DNA of 5,330 nucleotides from an uncultured Bacillota bacterium. Lineage in GTDB: Bacteria > Bacillota_I > Bacilli_A > Erysipelotrichales > Erysipelotrichaceae. The stretch is from positions 1 to 5,330 of the forward strand of contig CAMOMM010000079.1 in assembly GCA_946619805.1 (NCBI GenBank). Direction: 5' to 3'. Positions 1 to 5,277 of the stretch are shown one piece after another. The translations under genes were made by a program, and so were the position numbers. The notes beneath the pieces are model-generated. The model saw only the letters and a list, made by a program, of their open reading frames with translations. It had not been told where the DNA came from and ran no database searches. The stretch's first letter is position 1; each line of letters begins with the position of its first letter.

Positions 1-45
1 AAAACCCACTTCCCATAACACGCTCAGCGTCTCGGGCCGTGGGTT
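1..45 (-). terminator. Terminator-like composite hairpin at window edge
   Basis: Minus-strand AACCCAC (45-39) pairs with GTGGGTT (9-3) over 7 bp, with further inner pairing (CCC 36-34 with GGG 14-12; ACGC 30-27 with GCGT 23-20). The distal arm runs into TTTT at 4-1, where the window ends. It could be the 3' stem and U-tract of the RNA above. Whether the T-run continues cannot be seen, and the internal loops make it less canonical than a simple GC-rich terminator stem. Confidence 0.4.
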
Positions 46-50
46 AAAGA

Positions 51-88
51 CTATTAAGCCCGGCGTGGATGGTGGCCGGGTTTAATAG
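51..88. repeat. Inverted repeat forming a 14-position hairpin stem
   Basis: Positions 51-64 (CTATTAAGCCCGGC) are complementary to 75-88 (GCCGGGTTTAATAG) at 13 of 14 positions by Watson-Crick pairing; the remaining pair, 58/81, is G-U on the plus strand and A-C on the minus strand. The loop is 65-74. No T-tract follows on either side (plus: CATGTTT; minus: TCTTTAACC), so it is not a standard intrinsic terminator and is better read as a structural stem of the RNA above. Confidence 0.8.
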
Positions 89-140
89 CATGTTTAAGGA
101 AGCAAGGGAACGGAAACGATTGGGGAACCCTTGCATATTT

Positions 141-149
141 ATTATATCA
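141..149 (-). promoter_or_regulatory. Extended -10 promoter for the structured RNA
   Basis: The minus strand reads TGATATAAT, a full match to the extended -10 consensus TGnTATAAT. Six nucleotides (AAATAT) separate it from G134, so the predicted start falls on the first base of the RNA's first stem. The hexamer 17 nt upstream (TTTCAA) resembles TTGACA only weakly. The element lies directly after the ATPase stop codon. Only two other TGnTATAAT matches were found on this strand of the window. Confidence 0.6.
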
Positions 150-150
150 T

Positions 151-1203
151 CTATTTACGAATATTGAAATATTTTTCAAAGAGGACCTGATTGATATAAG
201 ATTCAAAGATGATATTGTTATTCAGGTATGACAGCCACAAATAATAATAATCCCGGGTAAATCTCCGGAGGTCCATTTCTGAAGAATCGTAAACCGGCGG
301 GGATCCTGAGGCCAGATCAGTAATGTAATAACCCCGAGCAGATTTATGTATGTAGATACATAATTCACCAACCTTAACAAGCGGCCGATACTCTTTAATA
401 TTCATGGATCTGATCAGCGCCTTCTGGTCATTGGTGAACTCATTTTCAAGTGACATCTTACCAAAATCACTGATACCGGTTAACTTGTATAAAGATGTCT
501 GAGCCTTCTTTTTAGATATAGGCGCATCCCGGAGGCAGTAAATGGCCAGCGATCTATCTGGAAAATAATAATACTGCTGCTTCTTACTGATCATCTTTTC
601 AACAGTGCTGACCAGTTTCAGCTCTATGAATATCGGACAAGCCAGGTCATTACTGTTAGAAAGACATATCACTTTTAAAGGACTGAAGCCGTTTATCTCA
701 CGATTTCGGGCAATGGTTTCAATAGCATTAAGGAACGCTGTGCCCTCTGCCCTGATTGGTTTCTCGTGTTTTTCACCGATAAATTCATCATAGATCAGAA
801 CAGATACATCAGAAGCGTCAAAGCCTCTGACATTGGAGACGGTACTTAATGCCATTATATAGCCTAATACTGGTCCGCTGGTGTACGCTATATGATTGTC
901 ATCATATTCAGTTTGATAAATGCCGGTGATGTTTTTATTTATCTTTTTCATTGAATAATCATAAGCATCCCCCAGCGTTGACTTTAAGGCATTCAGTGGG
1001 TTAAATTCATCAGATTTAATCAGATCTACCTGTGCCTGAGTACGTCGCATATAAATAAATTTAAGGCGGTTATCCAGGCAGTATTTTAAGGCCCCGAAGG
1101 TCTTACCGATACCACGGCCACCCACAATGAAGTTATAAACAGCCGCATTATGAAAAGGATGGGCGGCGTTAAAGTATCCAGATTTAAGATATAGCTTTTC
1201 CAT
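151..1203 (-). CDS. phi29 gp16-type DNA packaging (encapsidation) ATPase
   Basis: A 350-residue ATPase predicted to drive genome packaging into the prohead. The Walker A motif GGRGIGKT is at residues 28-35, Walker B VSVLIYDE at 133-140 (Asp139, catalytic Glu140), and a sensor-like SNSND at 182-186 follows a beta-strand (KVICL). This order and spacing, with the P-loop very close to the N terminus, fit the phi29 gp16 family of ASCE packaging motors (gp16 is 332 residues). The C-terminal third (about 220-350) is basic and rich in aromatic residues and is the expected nuclease-like/nucleic-acid-binding region, though I see no clear catalytic motif there. The ATG at 1203 has no Shine-Dalgarno sequence; instead an extended -10 lies 6 nt upstream, suggesting a leaderless mRNA. 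In phi29 gene 16 lies with the late genes, whereas here it follows the replication genes on the same strand. Family assignment rests on motifs, not on a search. Confidence 0.85.
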   Translation of the reverse strand: MEKLYLKSGYFNAAHPFHNAAVYNFIVGGRGIGKTFGALKYCLDNRLKFIYMRRTQAQVDLIKSDEFNPLNALKSTLGDAYDYSMKKINKNITGIYQTEYDDNHIAYTSGPVLGYIMALSTVSNVRGFDASDVSVLIYDEFIGEKHEKPIRAEGTAFLNAIETIARNREINGFSPLKVICLSNSNDLACPIFIELKLVSTVEKMISKKQQYYYFPDRSLAIYCLRDAPISKKKAQTSLYKLTGISDFGKMSLENEFTNDQKALIRSMNIKEYRPLVKVGELCIYIHKSARGYYITDLASGSPPVYDSSEMDLRRFTRDYYYLWLSYLNNNIIFESYINQVLFEKYFNIRK

Positions 1204-1209
1204 AATCTT

Positions 1210-1218
1210 ATTATAACA
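1210..1218 (-). promoter_or_regulatory. Extended -10 promoter of the ATPase gene, predicted leaderless
   Basis: The minus strand reads TGTTATAAT, matching TGnTATAAT. It is followed by AAGATT and then the ATPase ATG, so a start at the usual distance would fall on the A of the start codon. There is no recognisable -35 at 16-18 nt, which would overlap the hairpin just upstream. In phi29 the late promoter likewise lacks a good -35 and relies on activator p4; whether an activator acts here is unknown. Confidence 0.55.
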
Positions 1219-1219
1219 T

Positions 1220-1244
1220 AAGAAAAGGCCGGTTACCCGGTCCT
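1220..1244 (-). terminator. Terminator-like hairpin after the SSB gene
   Basis: Minus-strand AGG-A-CCGG, loop GTAA, CCGG-CCT, then TTTCTT: a 7-bp GC-rich stem with one bulged A and a GNRA-type tetraloop followed by a short T-rich tail. It begins 3 nt after the SSB stop codon and lies between it and the ATPase promoter. The stem is short and the T-tract is interrupted by a C, so it may only partly end transcription and could act as an attenuator or mRNA 3' end. Confidence 0.55.
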
Positions 1245-1247
1245 CTC

Positions 1248-1622
1248 TTAACGGTGATATTTACCGTTTTTGGGCTTTTCCTCTTCTTCCTGGCGTGGAT
1301 TAGGTAAAAGGTTGATCTGATCAACGGACACCTGTAAGGTGTAATGTTTAATATCATTATCATCAGTGTAATTGTTTTCCGTTAATCTGCCGCCCACCAT
1401 GACCATGTCACCTTTAGCAACATACTTTTCCAGCGTTTCAGCGGTGGCATTCCAGGCCACGCAGCTGATGAACTGGGTCCGCTCGTTACCGTCGTTATCT
1501 TTACCGTCTCTGACGGCAATGGAAAAGCGGGCCACTGATCCGGCATTCTTTCCCTTTCCGTATTCTTTTAACTCAATTTCTTTGGTTAGTCTCCCGACTA
1601 ATACAACTTGATTAGTAAGCAT
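1248..1622 (-). CDS. ssb: Single-stranded DNA-binding protein, bacterial OB-fold type
   Basis: A 124-residue SSB that would coat displaced single strands during strand-displacement replication. Hallmarks of the bacterial SSB family are visible: the N-terminal strand NQVVLVGRLTKEIELKE (4-20), the VARFSIAVRD strand (30-39), FISCVAWNATAETLEKYVAKGD (51-72) with Trp57, and MVMVGGRL (73-80). The OB fold ends near residue 107. The tail is only about 17 residues, with an acidic run EEEE (112-115), and ends in the basic KNGKYHR instead of the DDDIPF-like tip that recruits host replication proteins. Start choice is clear: AAAGGAGG lies about 9 nt upstream of ATG 1622. It follows the polymerase gene by 20 bp in the same operon. 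Confidence 0.92.
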   Translation of the reverse strand: MLTNQVVLVGRLTKEIELKEYGKGKNAGSVARFSIAVRDGKDNDGNERTQFISCVAWNATAETLEKYVAKGDMVMVGGRLTENNYTDDNDIKHYTLQVSVDQINLLPNPRQEEEEKPKNGKYHR

Positions 1623-1642
1623 TCTTATTTTTCCTCCTTTAC

Positions 1643-3688
1643 TTACTTTTTATATTTATACAGACCTTTTATGTCATGGTCCGCATAACGTATTTTTACG
1701 AGGCCGTTCAGGATATCTTTGAATTCCTGAGTGATTCCGAGCGTATACATTCCATTTTTAATAACTATATTATCAGTTATTTCCAGTGGGTGCCCTTCTT
1801 CTGTTACCGTCATCCTGACGTTATCGTTGAAAGTTGATTCTGTCCCTCCGGCTTTATAGAAGGTGAAACCTTCTTTAAAGTTCTCGATTTTCCCGAGTTC
1901 ATCCGGTCCCAATTTCTTATTGACTCCGGCGATAGTTATATGCAACTTATCATTCATGTCGGTATATACGTATTTTTTAGCCCCGAGCGTTGAAAACTGT
2001 TTATATGAGCCGTCGTCTTCGAATACGCCCATATAATGAACCTCACCTTTGCGGTCCACTTCATAGGCATTAGTTTTCAGGCATTCTTTTATTCTTTCGT
2101 TATTGAATGCCGTAAGATCTAATTCTCCGGTATATTTAACGCTGTCGGTATCACAATAAACAAAGTTATCACCAGCCAGATCTATGGCCTGCTGCAACCT
2201 GTACCGGGCCCAGCATGTAACCCAGGTACCCCAGGCGTAGGACAGAAAAGCCTTTTTATTACTTTCATTTAATAACTTTTCAAGTGGTTCATCTTTTTCC
2301 TGGTAGGGGTCATCAGCTTCAGCTATGAATTCAATGGAGTCCTTCACCGGATCCTGAGCAGTCATACCATAACAGCTGTTTAGCATTTCCTTATTCAGCA
2401 TATACTGAAAGTATTCATCTGAGTCCTCAGATACGCCTTTTAAGGTGGTTTTGACTGTGTAGAATTCCCGGACCACATCCAGAAGCATAGACGGCAGCGG
2501 TTTATAATATGCCGTGTAAGCGTCCCATATGTCGGACCCGTCCCACTTGTAGCAATCTAATACTATTCTCAGATCCACGTCAGTTATGGTAGTTTCAAGG
2601 TAATCGGCTCGCAGGATCCTCCCGTTATCAAATACACCATTGATGATATTGCGGCATTTATCCCGAGATAGATACGGGCAGCCTATCATGATATTTTTCA
2701 GGTTAATATTCCGGAAAGCTATCCTCATGATAATAGCCTGTTTATGCTCTTTCATAATTGATAAAATGTTATTCAGTGAACAGTCAGGGACCGGGTAAAA
2801 TTTACTCATTGGATATAAGCATTGGAGCATTACAGCCGGGTAGCTGCTGACGATATCCAGAGATCTGACGTTATTGACGATCTGGCCAACATAATAACGG
2901 TTGGCATGAGTATTACCGCCACGGAATGCCTCACGCAATAACCTGTATACATCCGGATCCGGAAGCATTTCATGCAGCTGGTCATGATTATAACCTTTCA
3001 TGGCCTCCCGGCATCTTCTGCGGACGTATCCGGTCTGAGTCAGTGGTACCGTCAGCACATTATCACCGGTGATATCCAGCTTCTTATATAAAGCCTCTAC
3101 CAGGCCACGGACATCATTGACGCAATATTCAAGTTCACGCTCTGTTAATGGAGTCCATGGGTACCTGACTTTTGAATAATCAAACTCCAAGCCACTGAGC
3201 TTCTTGTCTTTGACCTGCATTTGATAAGTGAACTGTTGCAGTGAGCAGTTAGTCAGGAAGTAGCTGCACCTGAATTCAAAGCAGTCGAACATTGTGCACT
3301 TTAACACCTTGCGGGAATCGGTACAGAAAACCTCATCAGGTTCGAAATGATACAGGCCTTTTAAATACTGGAATTCATAACTGAGGTTATGCACATATAC
3401 GACCATGGTAGTCTTTTTGATCTGCTTTCGGATCTTCTGAAGCAGCTGGAAAAATTCAAACCAGTACCGGCCGACGATAGTGGTATCTTTTCCGATCTGC
3501 ATTTGCCAGATATACATTACATTCTGAGGAATGTCCGGCAGGTTAGTCGTTTCGATATCAAAGGCCGATATTATATTGATATATCTTTTTTGCTGTTTAC
3601 TGTTTCCGTGAGTCTTTAGAATCTCAAGGCCTTTAAGCTGTTCCGGGTCATATTCATCAATATTAATAATATTGAGATCCGGTGTCAT
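1643..3688 (-). CDS. Protein-primed family-B DNA polymerase
   Basis: A 681-residue replicative polymerase of the phi29/DNA_pol_B_2 type, expected to start synthesis from a terminal protein at linear genome ends and to displace strands by itself. The exonuclease domain has Exo I FDIETT (Asp44, Glu46), Exo II HNLSYEF (100-106, with Glu105 where Asp is usual) and Exo III YCVND (Tyr188, Asp192). The linker motif FRGGN is at 255-259. Polymerase motif A is DIVSSYP (278-284), motif B KEMLNSCYG (433-441), motif C YCDTDS (511-516; Asp513 and Asp515 bind metal), and the KKY motif is at 571-573. The large segment between motifs A and B (about 285-430) holds the expected TPR1 insertion, and that between B and C (about 445-505) the TPR2 position. 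It is longer than phi29 polymerase (572). ATG 3688 has GAGGA about 9 nt upstream; its first 26 bp overlap the preceding gene. Confidence 0.95.
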   Translation of the reverse strand: MTPDLNIINIDEYDPEQLKGLEILKTHGNSKQQKRYINIISAFDIETTNLPDIPQNVMYIWQMQIGKDTTIVGRYWFEFFQLLQKIRKQIKKTTMVVYVHNLSYEFQYLKGLYHFEPDEVFCTDSRKVLKCTMFDCFEFRCSYFLTNCSLQQFTYQMQVKDKKLSGLEFDYSKVRYPWTPLTERELEYCVNDVRGLVEALYKKLDITGDNVLTVPLTQTGYVRRRCREAMKGYNHDQLHEMLPDPDVYRLLREAFRGGNTHANRYYVGQIVNNVRSLDIVSSYPAVMLQCLYPMSKFYPVPDCSLNNILSIMKEHKQAIIMRIAFRNINLKNIMIGCPYLSRDKCRNIINGVFDNGRILRADYLETTITDVDLRIVLDCYKWDGSDIWDAYTAYYKPLPSMLLDVVREFYTVKTTLKGVSEDSDEYFQYMLNKEMLNSCYGMTAQDPVKDSIEFIAEADDPYQEKDEPLEKLLNESNKKAFLSYAWGTWVTCWARYRLQQAIDLAGDNFVYCDTDSVKYTGELDLTAFNNERIKECLKTNAYEVDRKGEVHYMGVFEDDGSYKQFSTLGAKKYVYTDMNDKLHITIAGVNKKLGPDELGKIENFKEGFTFYKAGGTESTFNDNVRMTVTEEGHPLEITDNIVIKNGMYTLGITQEFKDILNGLVKIRYADHDIKGLYKYKK

Positions 3689-4250
3689 TTTTTATTTTCC
3701 TCGTGAATTTGAGATCTTTCGGACGTGGGGCCGGTTTACCTTTACGGCGGGCTTCATTTACACGCTTCTGATATCTTTCTGCGTATTCAGTCCAGTCCTG
3801 GACGGTAGCCTCCAGCTGCTCAGGAGTCAGTTTTCCGTCATTGGTGATACGGCTGTACTGGTCTACAAAGTAGCGATAGCCGTATATATCCGCGAGGCCT
3901 CTGGCTCTCATGTCATCTATGAAGCGCCACATGGCCTCAGCATTATCAGGAGTTACAAAACCAAAACCCGCCTCATTAAGTGTCTTAGCGGACTGGACCA
4001 GCGAGGCCTGGTATTTGGGAATTGTCAGCAGTCCGCTCTGATATATTCCTTTAGCTCTTTTCAGTAATAAGCTCATGCCTTTATTGCTGATCCGTCCGAC
4101 TTCCTTCAGGGTGGGGAATTCACCGGCCAGCCAGTCTTTAAGATTATTCTCAGGATATGCCGCTGTTAATCTTTTCAGCTGCTGACGTAGACGCCGGGAT
4201 ACGGTACTGTATTCTTTTCTGAGTGCTTTTTCTTTCGGTGTAAATGCCAT
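3663..4250 (-). CDS. Candidate terminal protein (primer protein for replication)
   Basis: A 195-residue protein with no motif I can assign with certainty. The N terminus is very basic and helical (KEKALRKEYSTVSRRLRQQL, residues 6-25), and the C terminus is again basic (KRVNEARRKGKPAPRPKDLK, 162-181), ending in TGSQYY. Between them are likely helices and a YGYRYFVDQYSR segment (123-134). Reason for the call: it directly precedes and overlaps the polymerase gene by 26 bp, as gene 3 (terminal protein, 266 residues) precedes gene 2 in phi29; its size and charge fit; and a protein-primed polymerase needs such a partner. A Ser, Thr or Tyr would carry the first nucleotide, and Ser192, Tyr194 and Tyr195 are candidates I cannot rank. 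ATG 4250 follows the upstream stop codon by 1 nt; AAGGTG about 7 nt upstream serves as ribosome binding site. Alternatively it is another DNA-binding replication protein. Confidence 0.55.
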   Translation of the reverse strand: MAFTPKEKALRKEYSTVSRRLRQQLKRLTAAYPENNLKDWLAGEFPTLKEVGRISNKGMSLLLKRAKGIYQSGLLTIPKYQASLVQSAKTLNEAGFGFVTPDNAEAMWRFIDDMRARGLADIYGYRYFVDQYSRITNDGKLTPEQLEATVQDWTEYAERYQKRVNEARRKGKPAPRPKDLKFTRKIKNDTGSQYY

Positions 4251-4251
4251 A

Positions 4252-4500
4252 TTATAACACCTTCTTTATAACATTCTTAATGAATCCGTCAGGCATACTT
4301 TTTAAATCACGGTAACATTCAGCCAACTCAATAGGCCCAGGGATCATATAACCGTTTGTCTCATGCGTATATATTACATCTGGATTACGATGACGGCCAC
4401 TTGTTGCGATAGTTTCCATTCCTATCACAACTATAGTATTAACCAAATATTTAAGAGTATCGCTTCTGCCCCACTTCTGATAAAATTCTTTGTTATTCAT
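4252..4500 (-). CDS. Hypothetical 82-residue early protein
   Basis: I do not recognise this protein. It is soluble-looking, with an N-terminal helix (NKEFYQKWGRSDTLKYL), a short hydrophobic segment NTIVVIGMETIA (21-32) too short for a convincing membrane helix, and a lysine-rich C-terminal helix (FIKNVIKKVL). ATG 4500 has GAGGA about 6 nt upstream and overlaps the end of the preceding gene by 8 bp; its stop is 1 nt before the next start codon. This tight packing and good ribosome binding site support a real gene of the early operon. Confidence 0.75.
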   Translation of the reverse strand: MNNKEFYQKWGRSDTLKYLVNTIVVIGMETIATSGRHRNPDVIYTHETNGYMIPGPIELAECYRDLKSMPDGFIKNVIKKVL

Positions 4501-4705
4501 TTTCTTTCCTCAGCATTTCTTTTATAAGATTTTTAGCTCCACCTAATGGGTAATAATATGGGCAATTAGTACAGTCGAATTCTAGCGCAGTATTAACTTC
4601 AATTTGACTGGTTACAAGATCATTAGTACAAAACATCAAGTAACCTTCCATCCATTGTTCACCATGAAAGAAAATACAATCCTTTTTAACTTTTCTATTT
4701 CTCAT
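4493..4705 (-). CDS. Small cysteine-rich early protein, possible zinc-binding
   Basis: A 70-residue protein with Cys10, His14, Cys26 and a CTNCPYY motif (Cys45, Cys48). Three or four of these could bind a metal ion as a small zinc ribbon or knuckle; this is inferred from spacing alone. The C terminus is a charged helix (NLIKEMLRKENE). The start is well defined: GGGAGGA lies 5 nt upstream of ATG 4705, inside the end of the previous gene, which it overlaps by 11 bp. No function is assigned; small early proteins of such phages are often host-takeover factors, but nothing here shows that. Confidence 0.75.
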   Translation of the reverse strand: MRNRKVKKDCIFFHGEQWMEGYLMFCTNDLVTSQIEVNTALEFDCTNCPYYYPLGGAKNLIKEMLRKENE

Positions 4706-4949
4706 TTTCTTCCTCCCATTTGTATATATGATTTATTGCCGGATAATATTCTCCGGTATGGTCCCGGATCCGTTCATACCAGTCATACAGGATACCAGGC
4801 GCTTCAGTGAACTTTTTCCGCTTCTTCTTATTCAGATTTTGGATGTAATAATCATCAGTGATTATGTACTCCCGGACTTTCCTGTAATTCCATTTCATCA
4901 GATCCATATCATAATATTTATTATAAATTACCCTGGTAAATGCTTTCAT
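4695..4949 (-). CDS. Hypothetical 84-residue basic early protein
   Basis: An unrecognised protein rich in Tyr and Lys, with a basic patch NKKKRKKF (residues 39-46), then PGILYDWYERIRDHTGEYY and an acidic end WEEENEK. The open frame extends upstream to a TTG at 5006, but I place the start at ATG 4949: it forms an ATGA overlap with the stop of the preceding 54-codon gene, the same junction used by its neighbours, and has AAGGA about 10 nt upstream. The TTG has no ribosome binding site and would overlap that gene by 61 bp. It overlaps the next gene by 11 bp. Confidence 0.75.
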   Translation of the reverse strand: MKAFTRVIYNKYYDMDLMKWNYRKVREYIITDDYYIQNLNKKKRKKFTEAPGILYDWYERIRDHTGEYYPAINHIYKWEEENEK

Positions 4950-5110
4950 ATTACAGATATCCTTATAGTATTCTTTTTGATTGCATTCACAGAGAATACC
5001 ATCCAATCGGGATTATAATCACATTCAGGAATGACGGTATTCAATACCGCATGTATGACTATGATTTCCGTCGACATTGGTAGTACTTCTAACAGTTCTT
5101 TCAATTTCAT
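4946..5110 (-). CDS. Small 54-residue early protein, MKLKELLE-type
   Basis: A short gene beginning MKLKELLEVLPMSTEIIVI, containing NPDWMVFSV and ending NTIRISVI. The pattern (a short helix followed by beta-strands with alternating hydrophobics) resembles many small uncharacterised proteins of Firmicutes phages and plasmids that start M-K-x-K-E-L; I know no function for them. ATG 5110 has AAAGGA about 8 nt upstream and shares an ATGA junction with the preceding gene; its own stop shares an ATGA junction with the next start. This double coupling is the main evidence that so short a frame is real. Confidence 0.7.
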   Translation of the reverse strand: MKLKELLEVLPMSTEIIVIHAVLNTVIPECDYNPDWMVFSVNAIKKNTIRISVI

Positions 5111-5277
5111 TGCAGCATTCCTTTCAACAGTTTAATTATATAATTAATTTCAGTCAGTTTACCCTGGTTATAGAAATACTGACGCGTCATGTTTTCGGGG
5201 TCAGTGTCCTCCAGATAGACGGTTAAGGTCCGTCTTTCATCCTCCAGGTGCCTGATCAGATCTGTTATATCCATCAT
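5107..5277 (-). CDS. Small 56-residue early protein
   Basis: An unrecognised gene starting MMDITDLIRHLEDERRTLTV and ending INYIIKLLKGMLQ: mostly amphipathic helix, charged, with a possible short coiled-coil character. AAGGAGG lies about 10 nt upstream of ATG 5277, the strongest ribosome binding site in this cluster; a second ATG at 5274 is in frame. The start overlaps the stop of the upstream gene as ATGA, and the stop overlaps the next start the same way. It is probably a real small early gene coupled in translation to its neighbours. Confidence 0.7.
   Translation of the reverse strand: MMDITDLIRHLEDERRTLTVYLEDTDPENMTRQYFYNQGKLTEINYIIKLLKGMLQ

Larger units (their letters stand above)
1..134 (-). 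ncRNA. Candidate structured phage RNA, possibly a divergent packaging RNA (pRNA)
   Basis: No gene fits here, but the segment is full of paired elements. Read on the minus strand from a predicted start at G134, the RNA opens with a 7-bp stem (134-128 with 108-102, GCAAGGG/CCCTTGC) closing a 19-nt loop. Next comes a 14-position stem (88-75 with 64-51) with a 10-nt loop, then a composite hairpin (45-39 with 9-3, inner CCC/GGG at 36-34 with 14-12, apical ACGC/GCGT at 30-27 with 23-20), ending in TTTT at the window edge. An extended -10 promoter sits 6 nt upstream. Known: phi29-type phages need a pRNA that binds the portal and works with the gp16 ATPase, encoded at the left genome end. Inferred: this RNA, immediately downstream of the ATPase gene, could play that role. 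The sequence does not match the phi29 pRNA as I remember it, and its first stem is local rather than a pairing of the two ends. Strand caveat: the 58/81 position is G-U if read as plus but A-C as minus. Alternatives are a 3' UTR/terminator array or a regulatory RNA. Confidence 0.5.

Noticed and set aside
1..150. tRNA or tmRNA
   Set aside because: No acceptor stem/CCA layout, no T-loop GTTCRA signature and no cloverleaf arms; the three hairpins do not fit.
1372..1611. Plus-strand open frame opposite the SSB gene
   Set aside because: The minus-strand frame encodes an unmistakable SSB; the plus-strand frame is its shadow.
3672..4067. Plus-strand open frame of 131 codons opposite the candidate terminal protein gene
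   Set aside because: Antisense to a better-supported gene with a good junction and ribosome binding site; its product has no recognisable features and the rest of the window has no plus-strand gene.
4251..4259. TGTTATAAT, the same extended -10 nine-mer as before the ATPase gene, directly before ATG 4250
   Set aside because: A start would fall inside the third codon of the candidate terminal protein gene, and the bases are already used by the AAGGTG ribosome binding site and the stop codon of the previous gene. Probably chance.
4950..5006. N-terminal extension of the 84-residue gene to TTG 5006
   Set aside because: No ribosome binding site at the TTG, and it would overlap the 54-codon gene by 61 bp, while ATG 4949 gives an ATGA junction like its neighbours.
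4728..5018. Plus-strand open frame of 96 codons with hydrophobic residues, membrane-protein-like
   Set aside because: It is antisense to two coupled minus-strand genes; the hydrophobic look comes from the complement of Lys/Asn/Asp/Tyr-rich codons.
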